NCBI RefSeq assembly: GCF_014279995.1
Contig: NZ_CP047935.1
Coordinates: 2,253,494 to 2,317,493 of the forward strand
Reading direction: 5' to 3'
DNA length: 64,000 nt
Source of the DNA: Synechococcus sp. BIOS-E4-1
Lineage (GTDB): Bacteria; Cyanobacteriota; Cyanobacteriia; PCC-6307; Cyanobiaceae
The translations under genes and the position numbers were made by a program. Position 1 is the first letter of the stretch. Every line of letters begins with the position of its first letter. A model generated the notes under the pieces. The model worked only from the letters and a program-made list of their open reading frames with translations. It was not told the origin of the DNA and did no database searches. Positions 55,077-64,000 of this stretch are shown here, piece by piece.

Positions 55077-55985
55077 TCAGTCGGTCAGCGGCTTAGAAGG
55101 ATCGGTTTCCTCCACTTCCCCCTGGAAGACACGGCTGGCGAATACATCTGCTGCTTCGATGGTGATCAGAGCTTCACGACTGAGAGGTTGACCGCGACTT
55201 GAGAACAAGCGGTTGGCATGGCGCAGACGCAGACGATCGAGGGCGTTGCGAATGGAGCGTGCATTGGCGAAGAAAGGCAATTGACGCCGCCTGCTGATGT
55301 AGCTCTCAAACGCTGCAACCGCTGCGTCACTGAATCGATACTGCTGTTGTTCCAGCAACAGTTCGGCGATCGCCATCAATTCACTCTGGCTGTAATCAGG
55401 GAAATCGATGTGATGAGCAACCCTTGAGGACAGTCCAGGATTGGATTGATAAAAAGCTGTCATCCGATCCTTGTAACCAGCAAAGATCACCACAAGATCA
55501 TTGCGCTGACTCTCCATCTCCTGAAGAAGGATCTCAATCGCTTCAGCTCCATAATCTCGCTCGTTTCCCGGTTTGTAGAGGTAATAAGCCTCATCTATGA
55601 ACAGCACGCCTCCCTGGGCGCGTTTGATCATCTCTTTGGTTTTCGGGGCCGTATGCCCCACATATTGACCAACAAGGTCATCCCTGGTGACGGTGATCAC
55701 TTGACCTTTACGCAGATAGCCGAGGCGATGAAGAATCTGCGAAATCTTCTGCGCAACAGTTGTTTTCCCAGTTCCTGGCTGACCGGTGAACGACATATGC
55801 AGACTGGGAGCTTTGCTCACCAAATCCAGGGACTGCCGGGCCTGATCCACCAGCAGCAAAGCGGCGATCTCACGGATTCTGGTTTTGACTGGGCGTAAAC
55901 CGATCAGCTCTGTGTCCAGGTTCTTGAGAACCTCTCCGACTCCCGAAGCAACAAAGCTGGCTTCAAGATCAATCGATGAGTCCAT
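55077..55985 (-). CDS. cbbX: Rubisco activase CbbX
   Basis: 302 residues from ATG 55985, chosen because an upstream in-frame start at 56045 lies within acRAF. AAA+ ATPase with Walker [10 protein letters not shown] (68-76), pore-loop region [10 protein letters not shown] (103-112) and Walker B LFIDEA (128-133). It remodels Rubisco to remove inhibitory sugar phosphates; ATP-dependent, hexameric. Last gene of the cso-linked run; its start overlaps the acRAF stop region by 17 bases. Confidence 0.95.
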   Translation of the reverse strand: MDSSIDLEASFVASGVGEVLKNLDTELIGLRPVKTRIREIAALLLVDQARQSLDLVSKAPSLHMSFTGQPGTGKTTVAQKISQILHRLGYLRKGQVITVTRDDLVGQYVGHTAPKTKEMIKRAQGGVLFIDEAYYLYKPGNERDYGAEAIEILLQEMESQRNDLVVIFAGYKDRMTAFYQSNPGLSSRVAHHIDFPDYSQSELMAIAELLLEQQQYRFSDAAVAAFESYISRRRQLPFFANARSIRNALDRLRLRHANRLFSSRGQPLSREALITIEAADVFASRVFQGEVEETDPSKPLTD

Positions 55986-56220
55986 CAATCGCCGCGGCGA
56001 AGGCATGGTCTGAATCGGTGAGGATCGAATCCTCCGCGTCCTCATCCGGGCGCAAGGTGATGTTCACATAGTTTTTCCCAAAGCTGATGTCGGGATAGCG
56101 CTTGCGTACTTCACTGAACTCACCGAGACGATCAAGAAAATCACGGGTGGAGCTGTAGCTGTCGAACTCGAATCGCTTCTCAAGACAGACCGGTCGCTTG
56201 CGTTCATTCCAAGGTTCCAT
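55969..56220 (-). CDS. acRAF: pterin-dehydratase-like Rubisco assembly factor (acRAF)
   Basis: 83 residues from ATG 56220, with GAGG six bases upstream; an earlier TTG at 56226 is less likely. [20 protein letters not shown] and [12 protein letters not shown] match the PCD-like fold; the family member encoded next to alpha-carboxysome genes is an assembly chaperone for Rubisco, not a dehydratase. Position between chpX and cbbX supports this. Confidence 0.9.
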   Translation of the reverse strand: MEPWNERKRPVCLEKRFEFDSYSSTRDFLDRLGEFSEVRKRYPDISFGKNYVNITLRPDEDAEDSILTDSDHAFAAAIDGLID

Positions 56221-56246
56221 CGACAACCTCGAGACCTCTCCGAAAC

Positions 56247-57386
56247 CTAAAGGAGAGCCCCCCTCTGACAGCCCATCAGGCGCTCGGACCAGGATGACGC
56301 ATAAGCGTGGTTAGCCGCCTGCTGCTCTGGGTCCTGGGTATCGAGAGGATTGGGCATCGTTCCGGCAATCGCCGCGTTGGTGACACAGAACATCGACTTC
56401 TGAAAGCTGATGCAGATCTGAACATGGGCATCCGCCTGGGCCCGACCATGACGGTCGTACCAGCGGCTGAGCTCCTCGGGAAGATTCCGGTACATGTCCG
56501 ACATGCACAGACTGGGAGGAATTCCAGCTCCCATGCTCGGCACAGGATCTGCGTAAAGAGCGCCGTATTTGAACAGACTCTGGTCGGCAGCGATCTGACG
56601 GGCCTGAGCGTTGTAGGACACCGTTCCCAGAAATGGCATGCCCCGAAAGAACACGGCCTCCACATAGGGGACGGCAACATCAACAAGGAAGGTGAGGCCG
56701 GCTTCCGGAGGGAGAACCCAGACGGACTCTCCGCCCACCATGACCTCGTAGGTGATGGGATTACCTGCGGCCGTCACCAGACCATCACGGATGTGGTGAA
56801 CCACATCCAGAACGCAGGCCACTTCCCCGATGCGATAGCGGCGTGCAAGATCGATGAAAATGTCACTCATCACTCGCCAGAACAGGCCGAGGGCATAGAT
56901 CGTCGTCATCGACCTGATCGCCTCCGGTGCAAATCCCGGATAAAGGGTGTTGACCAAACGCAGAAGCGGATCCCGCTTGGAGCGCAGGGCGATCACACGG
57001 CGGCATACATCCTGAAAAGGCTCTGAATCGAAATAGGCATCCATCCCACCGGTGCCATGCCAGAACATCGCCTTCTGGCAGTACTCGGCATATTCAAAAT
57101 TGATGCGATCACCCATCAGGTGTTCCCAAAGTCGTTTGGGGGTGAATCCTTCATGAAAGAAGCGAAACACCGGAAACGGGTTGAGAAGCTGTGTCTTGCC
57201 CTGATAAACAAGATTGCAGCTGTAAGCATCGAGCACGAGCCCGTAGCTCTCAAGCACATTGACCACCTGCAAAAGATGATCCGGTGTGTCAGCAAGCAGC
57301 GGGGTATCCGAGAGCAGACGCCTTATCAACTCCTCCTGATCGGGAAGCGTGGGTTCGGTGGCTTGAGGTCGGGAGGTGGTGGTCAT
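56247..57386 (-). CDS. chpX: CO2 hydration protein ChpX/CupB
   Basis: 379 residues. RLWEHLMGDRINFEYAEYCQ and AMFWHGTGGMDAYFDSEPF are typical of the Cup/Chp family. In NDH-1MS' complexes it hydrates CO2 to bicarbonate with NdhD4 and NdhF4, contributing low-affinity constitutive CO2 uptake. Its start overlaps the ndhD4 stop (ATGA at 57383-57386). I call it ChpX (CupB) because the neighbours are D4/F4. Confidence 0.93.
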   Translation of the reverse strand: MTTTSRPQATEPTLPDQEELIRRLLSDTPLLADTPDHLLQVVNVLESYGLVLDAYSCNLVYQGKTQLLNPFPVFRFFHEGFTPKRLWEHLMGDRINFEYAEYCQKAMFWHGTGGMDAYFDSEPFQDVCRRVIALRSKRDPLLRLVNTLYPGFAPEAIRSMTTIYALGLFWRVMSDIFIDLARRYRIGEVACVLDVVHHIRDGLVTAAGNPITYEVMVGGESVWVLPPEAGLTFLVDVAVPYVEAVFFRGMPFLGTVSYNAQARQIAADQSLFKYGALYADPVPSMGAGIPPSLCMSDMYRNLPEELSRWYDRHGRAQADAHVQICISFQKSMFCVTNAAIAGTMPNPLDTQDPEQQAANHAYASSWSERLMGCQRGALL

Positions 57387-58903
57387 GAAAGTCCTCCAGG
57401 CTGAACCAATGTGGCGAGTTCACTGAGCTGAGCGGTCGCTGGCTGGCTCAGGCCCACAAGCAGATTGGGCACGACACCAAGCAGAAGGATCAGCAAAGAC
57501 ATCGAAAGTGCGGGGATCTGCTGAGCGAAGGGCACCTGATTCAGAATTTTGGGATTCTGATTGGCGCCTGGAGCCACGGCAAGACGACCGAAGAAGGCAC
57601 GGTTGACCAGCAGCAGGAAATACACAGCCGTGAGACCTGAACCGACCATGGACAGCAGGGTGGCCACAGGGAACATCTCGAAACTGCCCTTGAACACCAG
57701 GAACTCTGAAATGAAACCGGCCATGCCGGGGATGCCTGCGCTGGCCATCACGCCGATGATCATCAGTGTGCCGGTGAGTGGGAGGCCACGCTGAGGATTC
57801 AGCAGCCCCCTCAGCACATTCAAATCACGAGTACCGGTGCGCTCATACACGACTCCAACTGCAAGGAAAAGAACCGCAGAGATCAAACCGTGACTGACCA
57901 TCTGGAACAGCGCGCCGATTAATGCAAGGGGTGTGGCCGCAGCGGCGGCCAGCAGCACATAGCCCATATGGCCCACGGAGCTGTAGGCCACCATCCGCTT
58001 CATGTCGGTCTGGGCGATGGCTGCCAGGGATCCATACAACACCGAAACGGCAGCCCAGCCGGCCAGCCAAGGAGCAGCCACGGACCACGCCTCCGGAAAG
58101 AGACCGAGACAGAACCGCAGCAGGCCGTAGGTGCCCAGCTTGAGCAACACCCCGGCCAGCAAGACGGAAACAGGCGTGGAAGCCTCGGTATGTGCGTCGG
58201 GAAGCCAGGTATGGAATGGAAAGAGAGGAATTTTGATCCCGAAGCCGATCAGCAGACAGGTCATCAGCACCAGCTGACTGGCCAGTCCCATCTGAGCCGT
58301 GAGGATCGGCCGGATTCCGAAATCAACGCTCCCAGTGACCAAGGCGATCCCCAGGAAGGCCGCCAGAATCAGCACGCCAGACACGGCGGTGACGATCAGA
58401 AACTTGGTGGAGGCATAAGCCCTGTTGGCGCCACCCCAGATAGCGATGAGCAGCCAGAGAGGGATCAGTTCCAGTTCATAGAACAGGAAGAAGAGCAGAA
58501 GGTTCTGAGCAAGAAAGGCTCCATTCACCGCTCCACTGATCACCAGCAGAAGGGCGAAATAGACGCGGGGGCGATTCTCAACGGAGCGCGAAGCAGCGGC
58601 TGCCACGAGGCAGAGCACCCCATTCATCAGAACAAGCGGGAGCGACAGACCATCAACTCCGAGGCTGAATTCAAGGCCCATCTGCGGAAGCCAGGGAAGA
58701 ATCTCCACCAGTTGCTGGCCCGGCTCGACAGCCGAAAAGGGGATCAGCAGAGCAAAACTGAGCAGGCACTGGATCGCGAGAGTGACCAGGGTGAAGGTGC
58801 GACTGCGACCGATACTCTCGGAATTGTCGGAGTTATCTGCACCTGGCAGAACACAGATGAGGAGTGCACCGAGAAAGGGGATCAGGAGAAGAATCGTCAG
58901 CAT
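57383..58903 (-). CDS. ndhD4: NDH-1 subunit D4
   Basis: 506 residues with about fourteen helices. LLFFLFYELELIPLWLLIAI has the conserved Glu, and FGIKIPLFPFHTWLPDAHTE with the Lys and His residues is the proton-pump signature. It is an antiporter-like membrane subunit of the CO2-uptake NDH-1. Between ndhF4 (7 bases) and chpX (4-base overlap). Confidence 0.95.
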   Translation of the reverse strand: MLTILLLIPFLGALLICVLPGADNSDNSESIGRSRTFTLVTLAIQCLLSFALLIPFSAVEPGQQLVEILPWLPQMGLEFSLGVDGLSLPLVLMNGVLCLVAAAASRSVENRPRVYFALLLVISGAVNGAFLAQNLLLFFLFYELELIPLWLLIAIWGGANRAYASTKFLIVTAVSGVLILAAFLGIALVTGSVDFGIRPILTAQMGLASQLVLMTCLLIGFGIKIPLFPFHTWLPDAHTEASTPVSVLLAGVLLKLGTYGLLRFCLGLFPEAWSVAAPWLAGWAAVSVLYGSLAAIAQTDMKRMVAYSSVGHMGYVLLAAAAATPLALIGALFQMVSHGLISAVLFLAVGVVYERTGTRDLNVLRGLLNPQRGLPLTGTLMIIGVMASAGIPGMAGFISEFLVFKGSFEMFPVATLLSMVGSGLTAVYFLLLVNRAFFGRLAVAPGANQNPKILNQVPFAQQIPALSMSLLILLLGVVPNLLVGLSQPATAQLSELATLVQPGGLS

Positions 58904-58910
58904 GATGACC

Positions 58911-60761
58911 TCACTGCAGAACCCAGCTCAAAGACATGAGCAGCAGCACGATGGCGCCGATCACAGTGAGCACATACGACTGGGTCTGACCACTGATGCT
59001 CAGCTTCAGGCCTTCGGCACTCGACAGGGAGAAGCGTGCCAGACCATGCAGCACGCCATCAACGACATTGCGGTCAAACCAGCCGGCGAGCTGAGAGAAG
59101 GTGGCCACCACATTGACGATTGTGACTCTGTAGAAACGCTCGGTGTAGAAGTCGTAGGCGAGCAGATCCTGAAACCAGCGAAGAATCGGATTGAGTGAGC
59201 GTGACCAGGCTTTGTTGAGTGGAACAAGAGCCCCAGCAAGCAAACCGGCAACACCACTGGAGACCACCAGAGCAGCGGCCCAGAAAGGGAAGGCCAGCAG
59301 ACCATCGAGCGATTCCAGACGGATCAGCAGGAACGGAGTCAGCACCACGATCACGGTGAGCGCCACCATCGGCAGTGCCATCTGCCAGTTGACCTCCGCC
59401 GCCCGGCGGGTCTTGGCGAGCGACGGACCAAGGAACACCAGGCGGAACACCCTGGTGAGATTCAACGCTGTGAGGGCATTGGTGATCAGGAACACCGGCA
59501 CGAACACCACCGCTCTTGCCCCGACCAGCTCGACAGCCTGTGCCAGGCAGAGGAATCCTCCAAGTGGAAGCAACCCGACCAGCCCGGCTCCACCGACCAG
59601 AAAAGAGCCTGTGGTGGCTGGCATGCGACTGCCCAGTCCGCCGAGCTCGGTGATGTCCTGACAGTTGGTCGAGGCGATCACCCCCCCCACACTCATCGAC
59701 AGAAGAGCCTTCGAAACGGCATGGGCATAGAGCAGCAGCAGTGCCAGCACGGGCACCTGCAGAGAAATGGCGATGAACACCAGACCGAGATAAGCCGTCG
59801 TGGAGTACGACAGCGTGCGCTTGATATCAACCTGGGCGATCGAGACCAAGGACCCGCCGATGGCACTGATGGTGCCGATCACCTGAAGCACCACCAGGGT
59901 GACCGGCGCGTGCTGCAGCAAGGGCATGACCTTCAGCAGCACGATTGCACCACAGGTCACAACAACGGAATTGCGCAGAATCGATGCAGGGTTGGGGCCT
60001 TCCATGGCCTCGTCTAGCCAGAGGTGCATGGGGAACTGGGCACATTTACCGGTTGGACCAGCGACCAGTCCCAGACCCAGAAGCGTCGCAGCCAACGGCG
60101 TAAGAGTGTCCTGGGCCGACCAGCTGTAAAGGTCATCAAAGCCCGTGACTCCTGACCAGGCGGTGAGAGCCACCACACTCATCAACAGCATTACGTCACC
60201 GACGCGTTTGGTCAGAAAGGCGTCGCGGGCGGCGGTGACCACCAGCGGCTGGGCATACCAGAAGCCCACCAGCAGATAGGTAGACAGGGTGAGCATCTCC
60301 AGAAGGAAATAGCTCTGAAACAGGGAATCGCTCAGCACAACTCCCGACATGGCGCCTTCAAAGAAGCCGAGCAGGGCAAAGAAACGAGCCAGGGCCCATT
60401 CCTTATCGAGGTACCCCAGCGAATAGATCTGGGAGAGAAGGCTCAGGCCAGTGATCAGCTCAAGAGCGGAAACATTGGTGAGCGAAAGGCTGAAGCTGAT
60501 CTCAAGATTGAGATCACCCACAGTGAGCCAGGGCATGCCGATCACGGCAGGACCATTGGCCATGACATCCCTGAGCACAAGACTGCCGTGAACCACGGCC
60601 AGCAGCGTCAGCAGGATGTTCAGATACGCCGGAGGACGATGGGCATCCCTACGGAACCAGCCGAAGGCCCATGGCAGGGAAACCAGCATCCCGGCGAATC
60701 CATAGAGCGGAATCAACCAGGCGGTCTGAAGTGGCAGCGAAAGAGCTGTAGTCAAAAGCAA
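58911..60761 (-). CDS. ndhF4: NDH-1 subunit F4
   Basis: 616 residues with about sixteen helices. YFLLEMLTLSTYLLVGFWYA, GKCAQFPMHLWLDEAMEGPN and SIAQVDIKRTLSYSTTAYLG carry the conserved charged residues; the C-terminal part is the NdhF-type amphipathic arm. The start is TTG 60761 by frame; no ATG is available nearby. Together with ndhD4 and chpX forms the CO2-uptake module next to the carboxysome genes. Confidence 0.93.
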   Translation of the reverse strand: MLLTTALSLPLQTAWLIPLYGFAGMLVSLPWAFGWFRRDAHRPPAYLNILLTLLAVVHGSLVLRDVMANGPAVIGMPWLTVGDLNLEISFSLSLTNVSALELITGLSLLSQIYSLGYLDKEWALARFFALLGFFEGAMSGVVLSDSLFQSYFLLEMLTLSTYLLVGFWYAQPLVVTAARDAFLTKRVGDVMLLMSVVALTAWSGVTGFDDLYSWSAQDTLTPLAATLLGLGLVAGPTGKCAQFPMHLWLDEAMEGPNPASILRNSVVVTCGAIVLLKVMPLLQHAPVTLVVLQVIGTISAIGGSLVSIAQVDIKRTLSYSTTAYLGLVFIAISLQVPVLALLLLYAHAVSKALLSMSVGGVIASTNCQDITELGGLGSRMPATTGSFLVGGAGLVGLLPLGGFLCLAQAVELVGARAVVFVPVFLITNALTALNLTRVFRLVFLGPSLAKTRRAAEVNWQMALPMVALTVIVVLTPFLLIRLESLDGLLAFPFWAAALVVSSGVAGLLAGALVPLNKAWSRSLNPILRWFQDLLAYDFYTERFYRVTIVNVVATFSQLAGWFDRNVVDGVLHGLARFSLSSAEGLKLSISGQTQSYVLTVIGAIVLLLMSLSWVLQ

Positions 60762-60836
60762 CGAGACCTGAAGGGCCGTTGTGGTGCGTGTTGGCCGCGG
60801 AATCTAGTCCGAAATGATGCACGCGGACGTTATTGA

Positions 60837-61487
60837 TCAACTGCGCCGTCGCACATTGGTAGGCACGAGTGCAGGCTCAACCTCCTGGTGGGGCCGGGCA
60901 ATGATATGCGCCGCAACAAGGCCGTCACCGACCCGCTCACAGGCATCGGCGCCGGCACGCACAGCAGCGTTCACAGCACCGGTCTCACCGCGAACCATCA
61001 CAGTGACGTAGCCACCACCGACATATTCACGGCTGACCAGTTGCACTTCGGCGGCCTTGGTCATGGCGTCAGCAGCCTCGATGGCCGGCACCATGCCACG
61101 GGTTTCGATCATGCCGAGGGCGATTCCCTTCACGGAAGGTTCAGGAGCAGACGTGAGGGACTTGGAGGCGCGACCGGACCCTGACGAGCCTGAAGAGGAT
61201 GAGGCGCGACGGCTGCTGCCGCCCCTTGCGGCCAAAGATCGGCTGGCCCCGGACCGTGCTGGGGTGCTGCGACGGGTGGTTGTGGAGCGGCGGCTGGCGA
61301 CGGGAGTCACATCCACCGTTGCCGAAGAGGCTGCGGAATCAGAGCTGGCCGCGACGGTTTCGGATGCAGTGCCAGTGCTTTTCTTCGCCCCCGTGGACAC
61401 CTGGCCGGAGGCCTTTGCAGGCGCTGATGTCGTTGATGCTGCAGCGGCGGATGCGGAGGAGCGACGACGGGGAGCTGGGCTGGCCAT
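60837..61487 (-). CDS. csoS1E: carboxysome shell BMC protein with long N-terminal extension (CsoS1E-type)
   Basis: 216 residues. Residues ~118-205 are one BMC domain (GIALGMIETRGMVPAIEAAD, EVQLVSREYVGGGYVTVMVR). Residues 1-115 are a low-complexity Ser/Ala/Thr/Arg-rich extension with no fold expected. This architecture fits CsoS1E of alpha-cyanobacteria. It would form hexameric facets; the extension may contact Rubisco, CsoS2 or the outside of the shell. It follows csoS4B by 44 bases. Confidence 0.9.
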   Translation of the reverse strand: MASPAPRRRSSASAAAASTTSAPAKASGQVSTGAKKSTGTASETVAASSDSAASSATVDVTPVASRRSTTTRRSTPARSGASRSLAARGGSSRRASSSSGSSGSGRASKSLTSAPEPSVKGIALGMIETRGMVPAIEAADAMTKAAEVQLVSREYVGGGYVTVMVRGETGAVNAAVRAGADACERVGDGLVAAHIIARPHQEVEPALVPTNVRRRS

Positions 61488-61531
61488 GGGAAGAGATGAG
61501 AAGGATGGGGTGAAGGACGGAAAGCGGTCAG

Positions 61532-61783
61532 TTACCCATCCGGCATCCAGTGGTCGATGATTCCACCGATCGTCAGATCCGTGAGAACAGTGCTGTTGGG
61601 ACAGGCAAATCGCGCTGCCGAGCCACTGGCGGTGAACACCCAGTTGCCCTCCCTTGCTCCGACAGGATCAACGGCAACGAGCTTTTTGCCTTTGTTGTTC
61701 CTGAGAACACGCAGATGCATGTGATCCAGCCCCGCGACGCGATAGGAGCAGACAAGGGTTCCCATGACCTGCATGATCTCCAT
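61532..61783 (-). CDS. csoS4B: carboxysome vertex protein CsoS4B
   Basis: 83 residues, BMV/EutN-type beta-barrel that forms pentamers at shell vertices. MGTLVCSYRVAGLDHMHLRV, LVAVDPVGAREGNWVF and LTIGGIIDHWMPDG are characteristic. Its start overlaps the csoS4A stop (TGATG at 61781-61785). Confidence 0.95.
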   Translation of the reverse strand: MEIMQVMGTLVCSYRVAGLDHMHLRVLRNNKGKKLVAVDPVGAREGNWVFTASGSAARFACPNSTVLTDLTIGGIIDHWMPDG

Positions 61784-62109
61784 CAGGAGGCCTCTCCAGG
61801 TTTGGGGGTTGGGGAGGGATTGGAGGTCGCAGGAGCGGAGGGCACTGATGACGACGCCTTGGGTGGATCGACTTCCCAGTGGTCAATGATTCCCACGATG
61901 GTGAGATCACTGGGGTAGGACTTACTGCCCGCCGCCTCGCGCGCAGCGGAGCTGCCCACAACGATCACCCAGTCGCCGGGCTTGGCCCCGACTGCATCCA
62001 CCGCCACTTTCTTGGTGCTGCCGTCCAGCACCACCTGGAGATGCTTGTGCTCGAAATCCGGAATCCGGTTGGTTGAGACGAGCGGCTTCAGGACCTTGAC
62101 AATCAGCAT
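61783..62109 (-). CDS. csoS4A: carboxysome vertex protein CsoS4A
   Basis: 108 residues. MLIVKVLKPLVSTNRIPDFE, VAVDAVGAKPGDWVIVVGSS and LTIVGIIDHWEVDPP are diagnostic of the pentameric vertex protein. A Pro/Ser-rich tail of ~25 residues follows the domain, longer than is usual. Start is two bases after the csoSCA stop. Confidence 0.95.
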   Translation of the reverse strand: MLIVKVLKPLVSTNRIPDFEHKHLQVVLDGSTKKVAVDAVGAKPGDWVIVVGSSAAREAAGSKSYPSDLTIVGIIDHWEVDPPKASSSVPSAPATSNPSPTPKPGEAS

Positions 62110-62111
62110 GG

Positions 62112-63875
62112 TCAGTGAGCCTCCTGCTGGACGGGATCGAGTGTGGAACCTACTGCCAACGCCGGGTGTGGCTGGTCACGGTCGCGAATGGTCAGAAGGG
62201 TGTGAAGAAGACCGTCATTGACGAGCGTCGAATAACGCTCATCGATGGCCTTCTGGATTCGCTGACAATCGGCGATGGCGCGATCCCTGGCACCGGGAAC
62301 CTTGCCCGAGTAGTCAAAGCGCACGACAACCGGAATCGGCAGATCGCGAGCCACATTGAGGCCCTTGAAGATTTTCACACCCACATCAAGATCCGGCGCT
62401 CCCTGCTCAACGGTGTCGAGATGGGCGAAATAGGTGAGGTTGCGAAGGTGCACCTCCTTGAAGCCGATGCCGACCCCGATGAAACGCTCCGCATGCCCGG
62501 CATCCGGGTAGGGACCGTGATGCAGCGAGCGGACATAATCCTGCTGGGAGATGTTGCTGACAAGCAGCCGTGTGATGAACCTGACCATGCCCTCATCGGG
62601 AGCAGAAGACACATGGGTCTGCACAGCGGCCTGGACGGCATCCCTCGCCTGCTGCACCGTCAGCGGGGAGGTGCTTTCGTACAGCGCCCGGGCACAGAGC
62701 CACTGATCCAGAAGGATCTCACCGTTGTGATCGGGAACATGAACCCGGATGGCATCGGTGTCGGTGTCCAGGCCGACCAGGAGCAGGTCAACCGAAGCGC
62801 CACAACAGAAGCTGTTCTCAACCGCTTCACGGAAGTCATGCAGACGCTGCAGACCCGAAGCAGCCGCCAGTGAGTCATCACTTCCGTGCGCAGCACAGCC
62901 CTGATGCGTCGGATCGAGGGAACTGAAGTGGTACGCCACCACCTTCAGATAGCGCGTCGGAGCATGCGCTTCATTGGGAACCTGCTCGCGGAAACGGCGA
63001 TGCTCGGTCTTGATCCAGCGATTGACGGTGTTCTCAACATCGAACATGGCGCCGGCATGCGAGCGACGGCGCACGGCGCTGAAGGGAATGCGCAGGGCGT
63101 AGGCGATGGTGTGCGCCAGCCGGCCGTCAGCGCAGGGAGTCACATCAAGCAGATGGAATCCGCAGTCGAGAAGGAACGCATTGAACTCCTCCGAGGCCTG
63201 ACTGCCTGATGCCGCCTCCAGGGGATCGTCCTGGAAAAAACGCTCACTGAACAGCTGATGCGACTGAAACACACACCAGGCGAACAGGGCTCTCATGTCC
63301 AGGGGTCTCACCCAGGACTTCTCCAGGATGTGATCGGGAAGGTCAAACCCAAGCTCGGAGCGGGCAAGGCGCTGAGCCTGTGCCAGAAAGTCAGGTTCAT
63401 GCTGAAGAGCCGACACCCGCTTCAGCAGGGGCACGATCCGGTCGAAGCGACCTTTGACGTCAAGCTCGTAATCCCTGAGCCGGTCGTTGGCCGCCTGATC
63501 GGTCAGTGGATGGGTGTCCACCGACCAGGGAAGTGAGGTTCTGCTGAGGTTGACGGCAACAGCGTTTCCGGACTCTCCACGCTTGAGCCTGGCTTGCTTC
63601 AGGGGTTTGGGGCGACGGCGATCCGCCTGAGAGCGGATGCGACTTCCGGAAACGGCTCCAGCGTTTGGAAGAGCCGCCTTTCCTGATGCAGCCAATGCCT
63701 GGCGACGCTGCAAAGTGGTTTGCCGCGTTGTGCTGCCGAGCAGTGAGCTGGATTCCGCTGGATTGCTGACTTCAGGAGCGGGGGCCCGCTGAGCAAGCGA
63801 TTCCTGGAGCTGGCGCCGGGTTGGAGCAGTGGGCGCAAGAGGTCGCCCGCCACGGGGAGGCATGGAGCGAACCAT
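62112..63875 (-). CDS. csoSCA: carboxysomal carbonic anhydrase CsoSCA
   Basis: 587 residues. Zinc ligands Cys248, His316 and Cys327 with the Asp250-Arg252 pair in CADGR correspond in spacing to the beta-class enzyme of Halothiobacillus. The first ~110 residues are basic and disordered, the presumed CsoS2/Rubisco-binding tail. It dehydrates bicarbonate to CO2 inside the carboxysome. Two starts are possible, ATG 63875 or ATG 63863; neither has a clear ribosome-binding site. csoS2 ends 7 bases upstream. Confidence 0.95.
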   Translation of the reverse strand: MVRSMPPRGGRPLAPTAPTRRQLQESLAQRAPAPEVSNPAESSSLLGSTTRQTTLQRRQALAASGKAALPNAGAVSGSRIRSQADRRRPKPLKQARLKRGESGNAVAVNLSRTSLPWSVDTHPLTDQAANDRLRDYELDVKGRFDRIVPLLKRVSALQHEPDFLAQAQRLARSELGFDLPDHILEKSWVRPLDMRALFAWCVFQSHQLFSERFFQDDPLEAASGSQASEEFNAFLLDCGFHLLDVTPCADGRLAHTIAYALRIPFSAVRRRSHAGAMFDVENTVNRWIKTEHRRFREQVPNEAHAPTRYLKVVAYHFSSLDPTHQGCAAHGSDDSLAAASGLQRLHDFREAVENSFCCGASVDLLLVGLDTDTDAIRVHVPDHNGEILLDQWLCARALYESTSPLTVQQARDAVQAAVQTHVSSAPDEGMVRFITRLLVSNISQQDYVRSLHHGPYPDAGHAERFIGVGIGFKEVHLRNLTYFAHLDTVEQGAPDLDVGVKIFKGLNVARDLPIPVVVRFDYSGKVPGARDRAIADCQRIQKAIDERYSTLVNDGLLHTLLTIRDRDQPHPALAVGSTLDPVQQEAH

Positions 63876-63882
63876 TCGCGAA

Positions 63883-64000
63883 TCAGCCCCTTGCGCCGCC
63901 GGAGACGGTGATCAATGAGCCTTTTTCGGTGTTGCCGTGGGAACCGGTCACCCGGCAGACCGGCCACTCGGCCTGCTCGTTGCGCTTGCGCTCGAACGGA
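63883..64000 (-). CDS. csoS2: carboxysome assembly protein CsoS2, C-terminal end
   Basis: Only the last 39 codons are inside the window. They read VCRVTGSHGNTEKGSL then ITVSGGARG before TGA at 63883-63885, the conserved C-terminal peptide of CsoS2 that anchors it to the shell. The body of this Rubisco-binding scaffold lies beyond the right edge. Confidence 0.93.
   Translation of the reverse strand, partial: PFERKRNEQAEWPVCRVTGSHGNTEKGSLITVSGGARG

Noticed and set aside
57968-58939. Plus-strand frame of 323 codons
   Set aside because: Antisense to ndhD4; Gln/Asp/His-rich sequence typical of the complement of a hydrophobic protein.
63599-63967. Minus-strand frame of 122 codons overlapping csoSCA and csoS2
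   Set aside because: Different frame from two clearly identified genes; no domain.
1-64000. CRISPR arrays, LanM/LanT genes, rRNA, tmRNA
   Set aside because: Looked for by eye on both strands; no regularly spaced repeats of CRISPR type and no matching gene or RNA recognised.

Overview
The window looks like a contiguous piece of the chromosome of an alpha-cyanobacterium of the marine Synechococcus/Cyanobium/Prochlorococcus lineage. The right end carries an alpha-carboxysome locus (end of csoS2, csoSCA, csoS4A, csoS4B, a CsoS1E-type shell protein) followed on the same strand by ndhF4, ndhD4, a ChpX/CupB CO2-hydration protein, the carboxysomal Rubisco assembly factor acRAF and cbbX. A BicA-type SulP bicarbonate transporter, ndhL-DUF3007-trpA, cyAbrB, small cyanobacterial families (DUF3136, DUF2214, DUF2808) and prochlorosin-type Nif11 precursor peptides all fit this lineage. 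The species is not resolved. Most of the DNA is GC-rich; about 1-1400 and 43400-44650 are clearly AT-richer and look acquired.

Layout. 1-10.7 kb is an accessory region: an AT-rich LCAT-like lipoprotein, an acyltransferase, several decayed gene remnants, an esterase, an intact Nif11/double-glycine precursor beside a decayed relative (both followed by the same terminator-plus-73-bp repeat), a frameshifted thermonuclease, a COQ4-like protein, ferritin with an iteron array upstream, and a very short metallothionein. 10.7-22 kb is mostly housekeeping: a QueD-like enzyme, an S9 peptidase, hisIE, an L,D-transpeptidase, a metalloprotease, a group-2 sigma factor, a Nif11-cupin fusion, a cytochrome c6-like protein, cyAbrB, trpA, ndhL and tRNA-Leu(UAA). 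22.2-30.5 kb is a carbohydrate/redox block (GH63-like glucosidase, GMC oxidoreductase, DoxX, VOC protein, SDR, EamA exporter, cupin). 30.5-42 kb holds pyrC and bicA, a Na+/Ca2+-type exchanger, an alternative CuA-less terminal oxidase operon with two DUF2231 proteins, a second GMC protein lacking the usual catalytic pair, and glutathione reductase. 42-55 kb includes a ParB-like nuclease, FkbM methyltransferase, dnaA, an HtrA protease, two glycosyltransferase-like genes, ABC transporters, hisG, a glyoxalase-II-like hydrolase and ridA. 55-64 kb is the CO2-concentrating cluster.

How the parts work together. BicA brings in bicarbonate; NdhD4/NdhF4/ChpX would convert CO2 to bicarbonate at the thylakoid; CsoSCA converts it back to CO2 inside the shell built from CsoS1E/CsoS4A/CsoS4B and organised by CsoS2; acRAF and CbbX assemble and reactivate Rubisco. 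The least explained material is the Nif11 family: one intact prochlorosin-like precursor, one decayed relative and one cupin fusion, with no lanthipeptide synthetase in the window, so maturation would depend on an enzyme encoded elsewhere.
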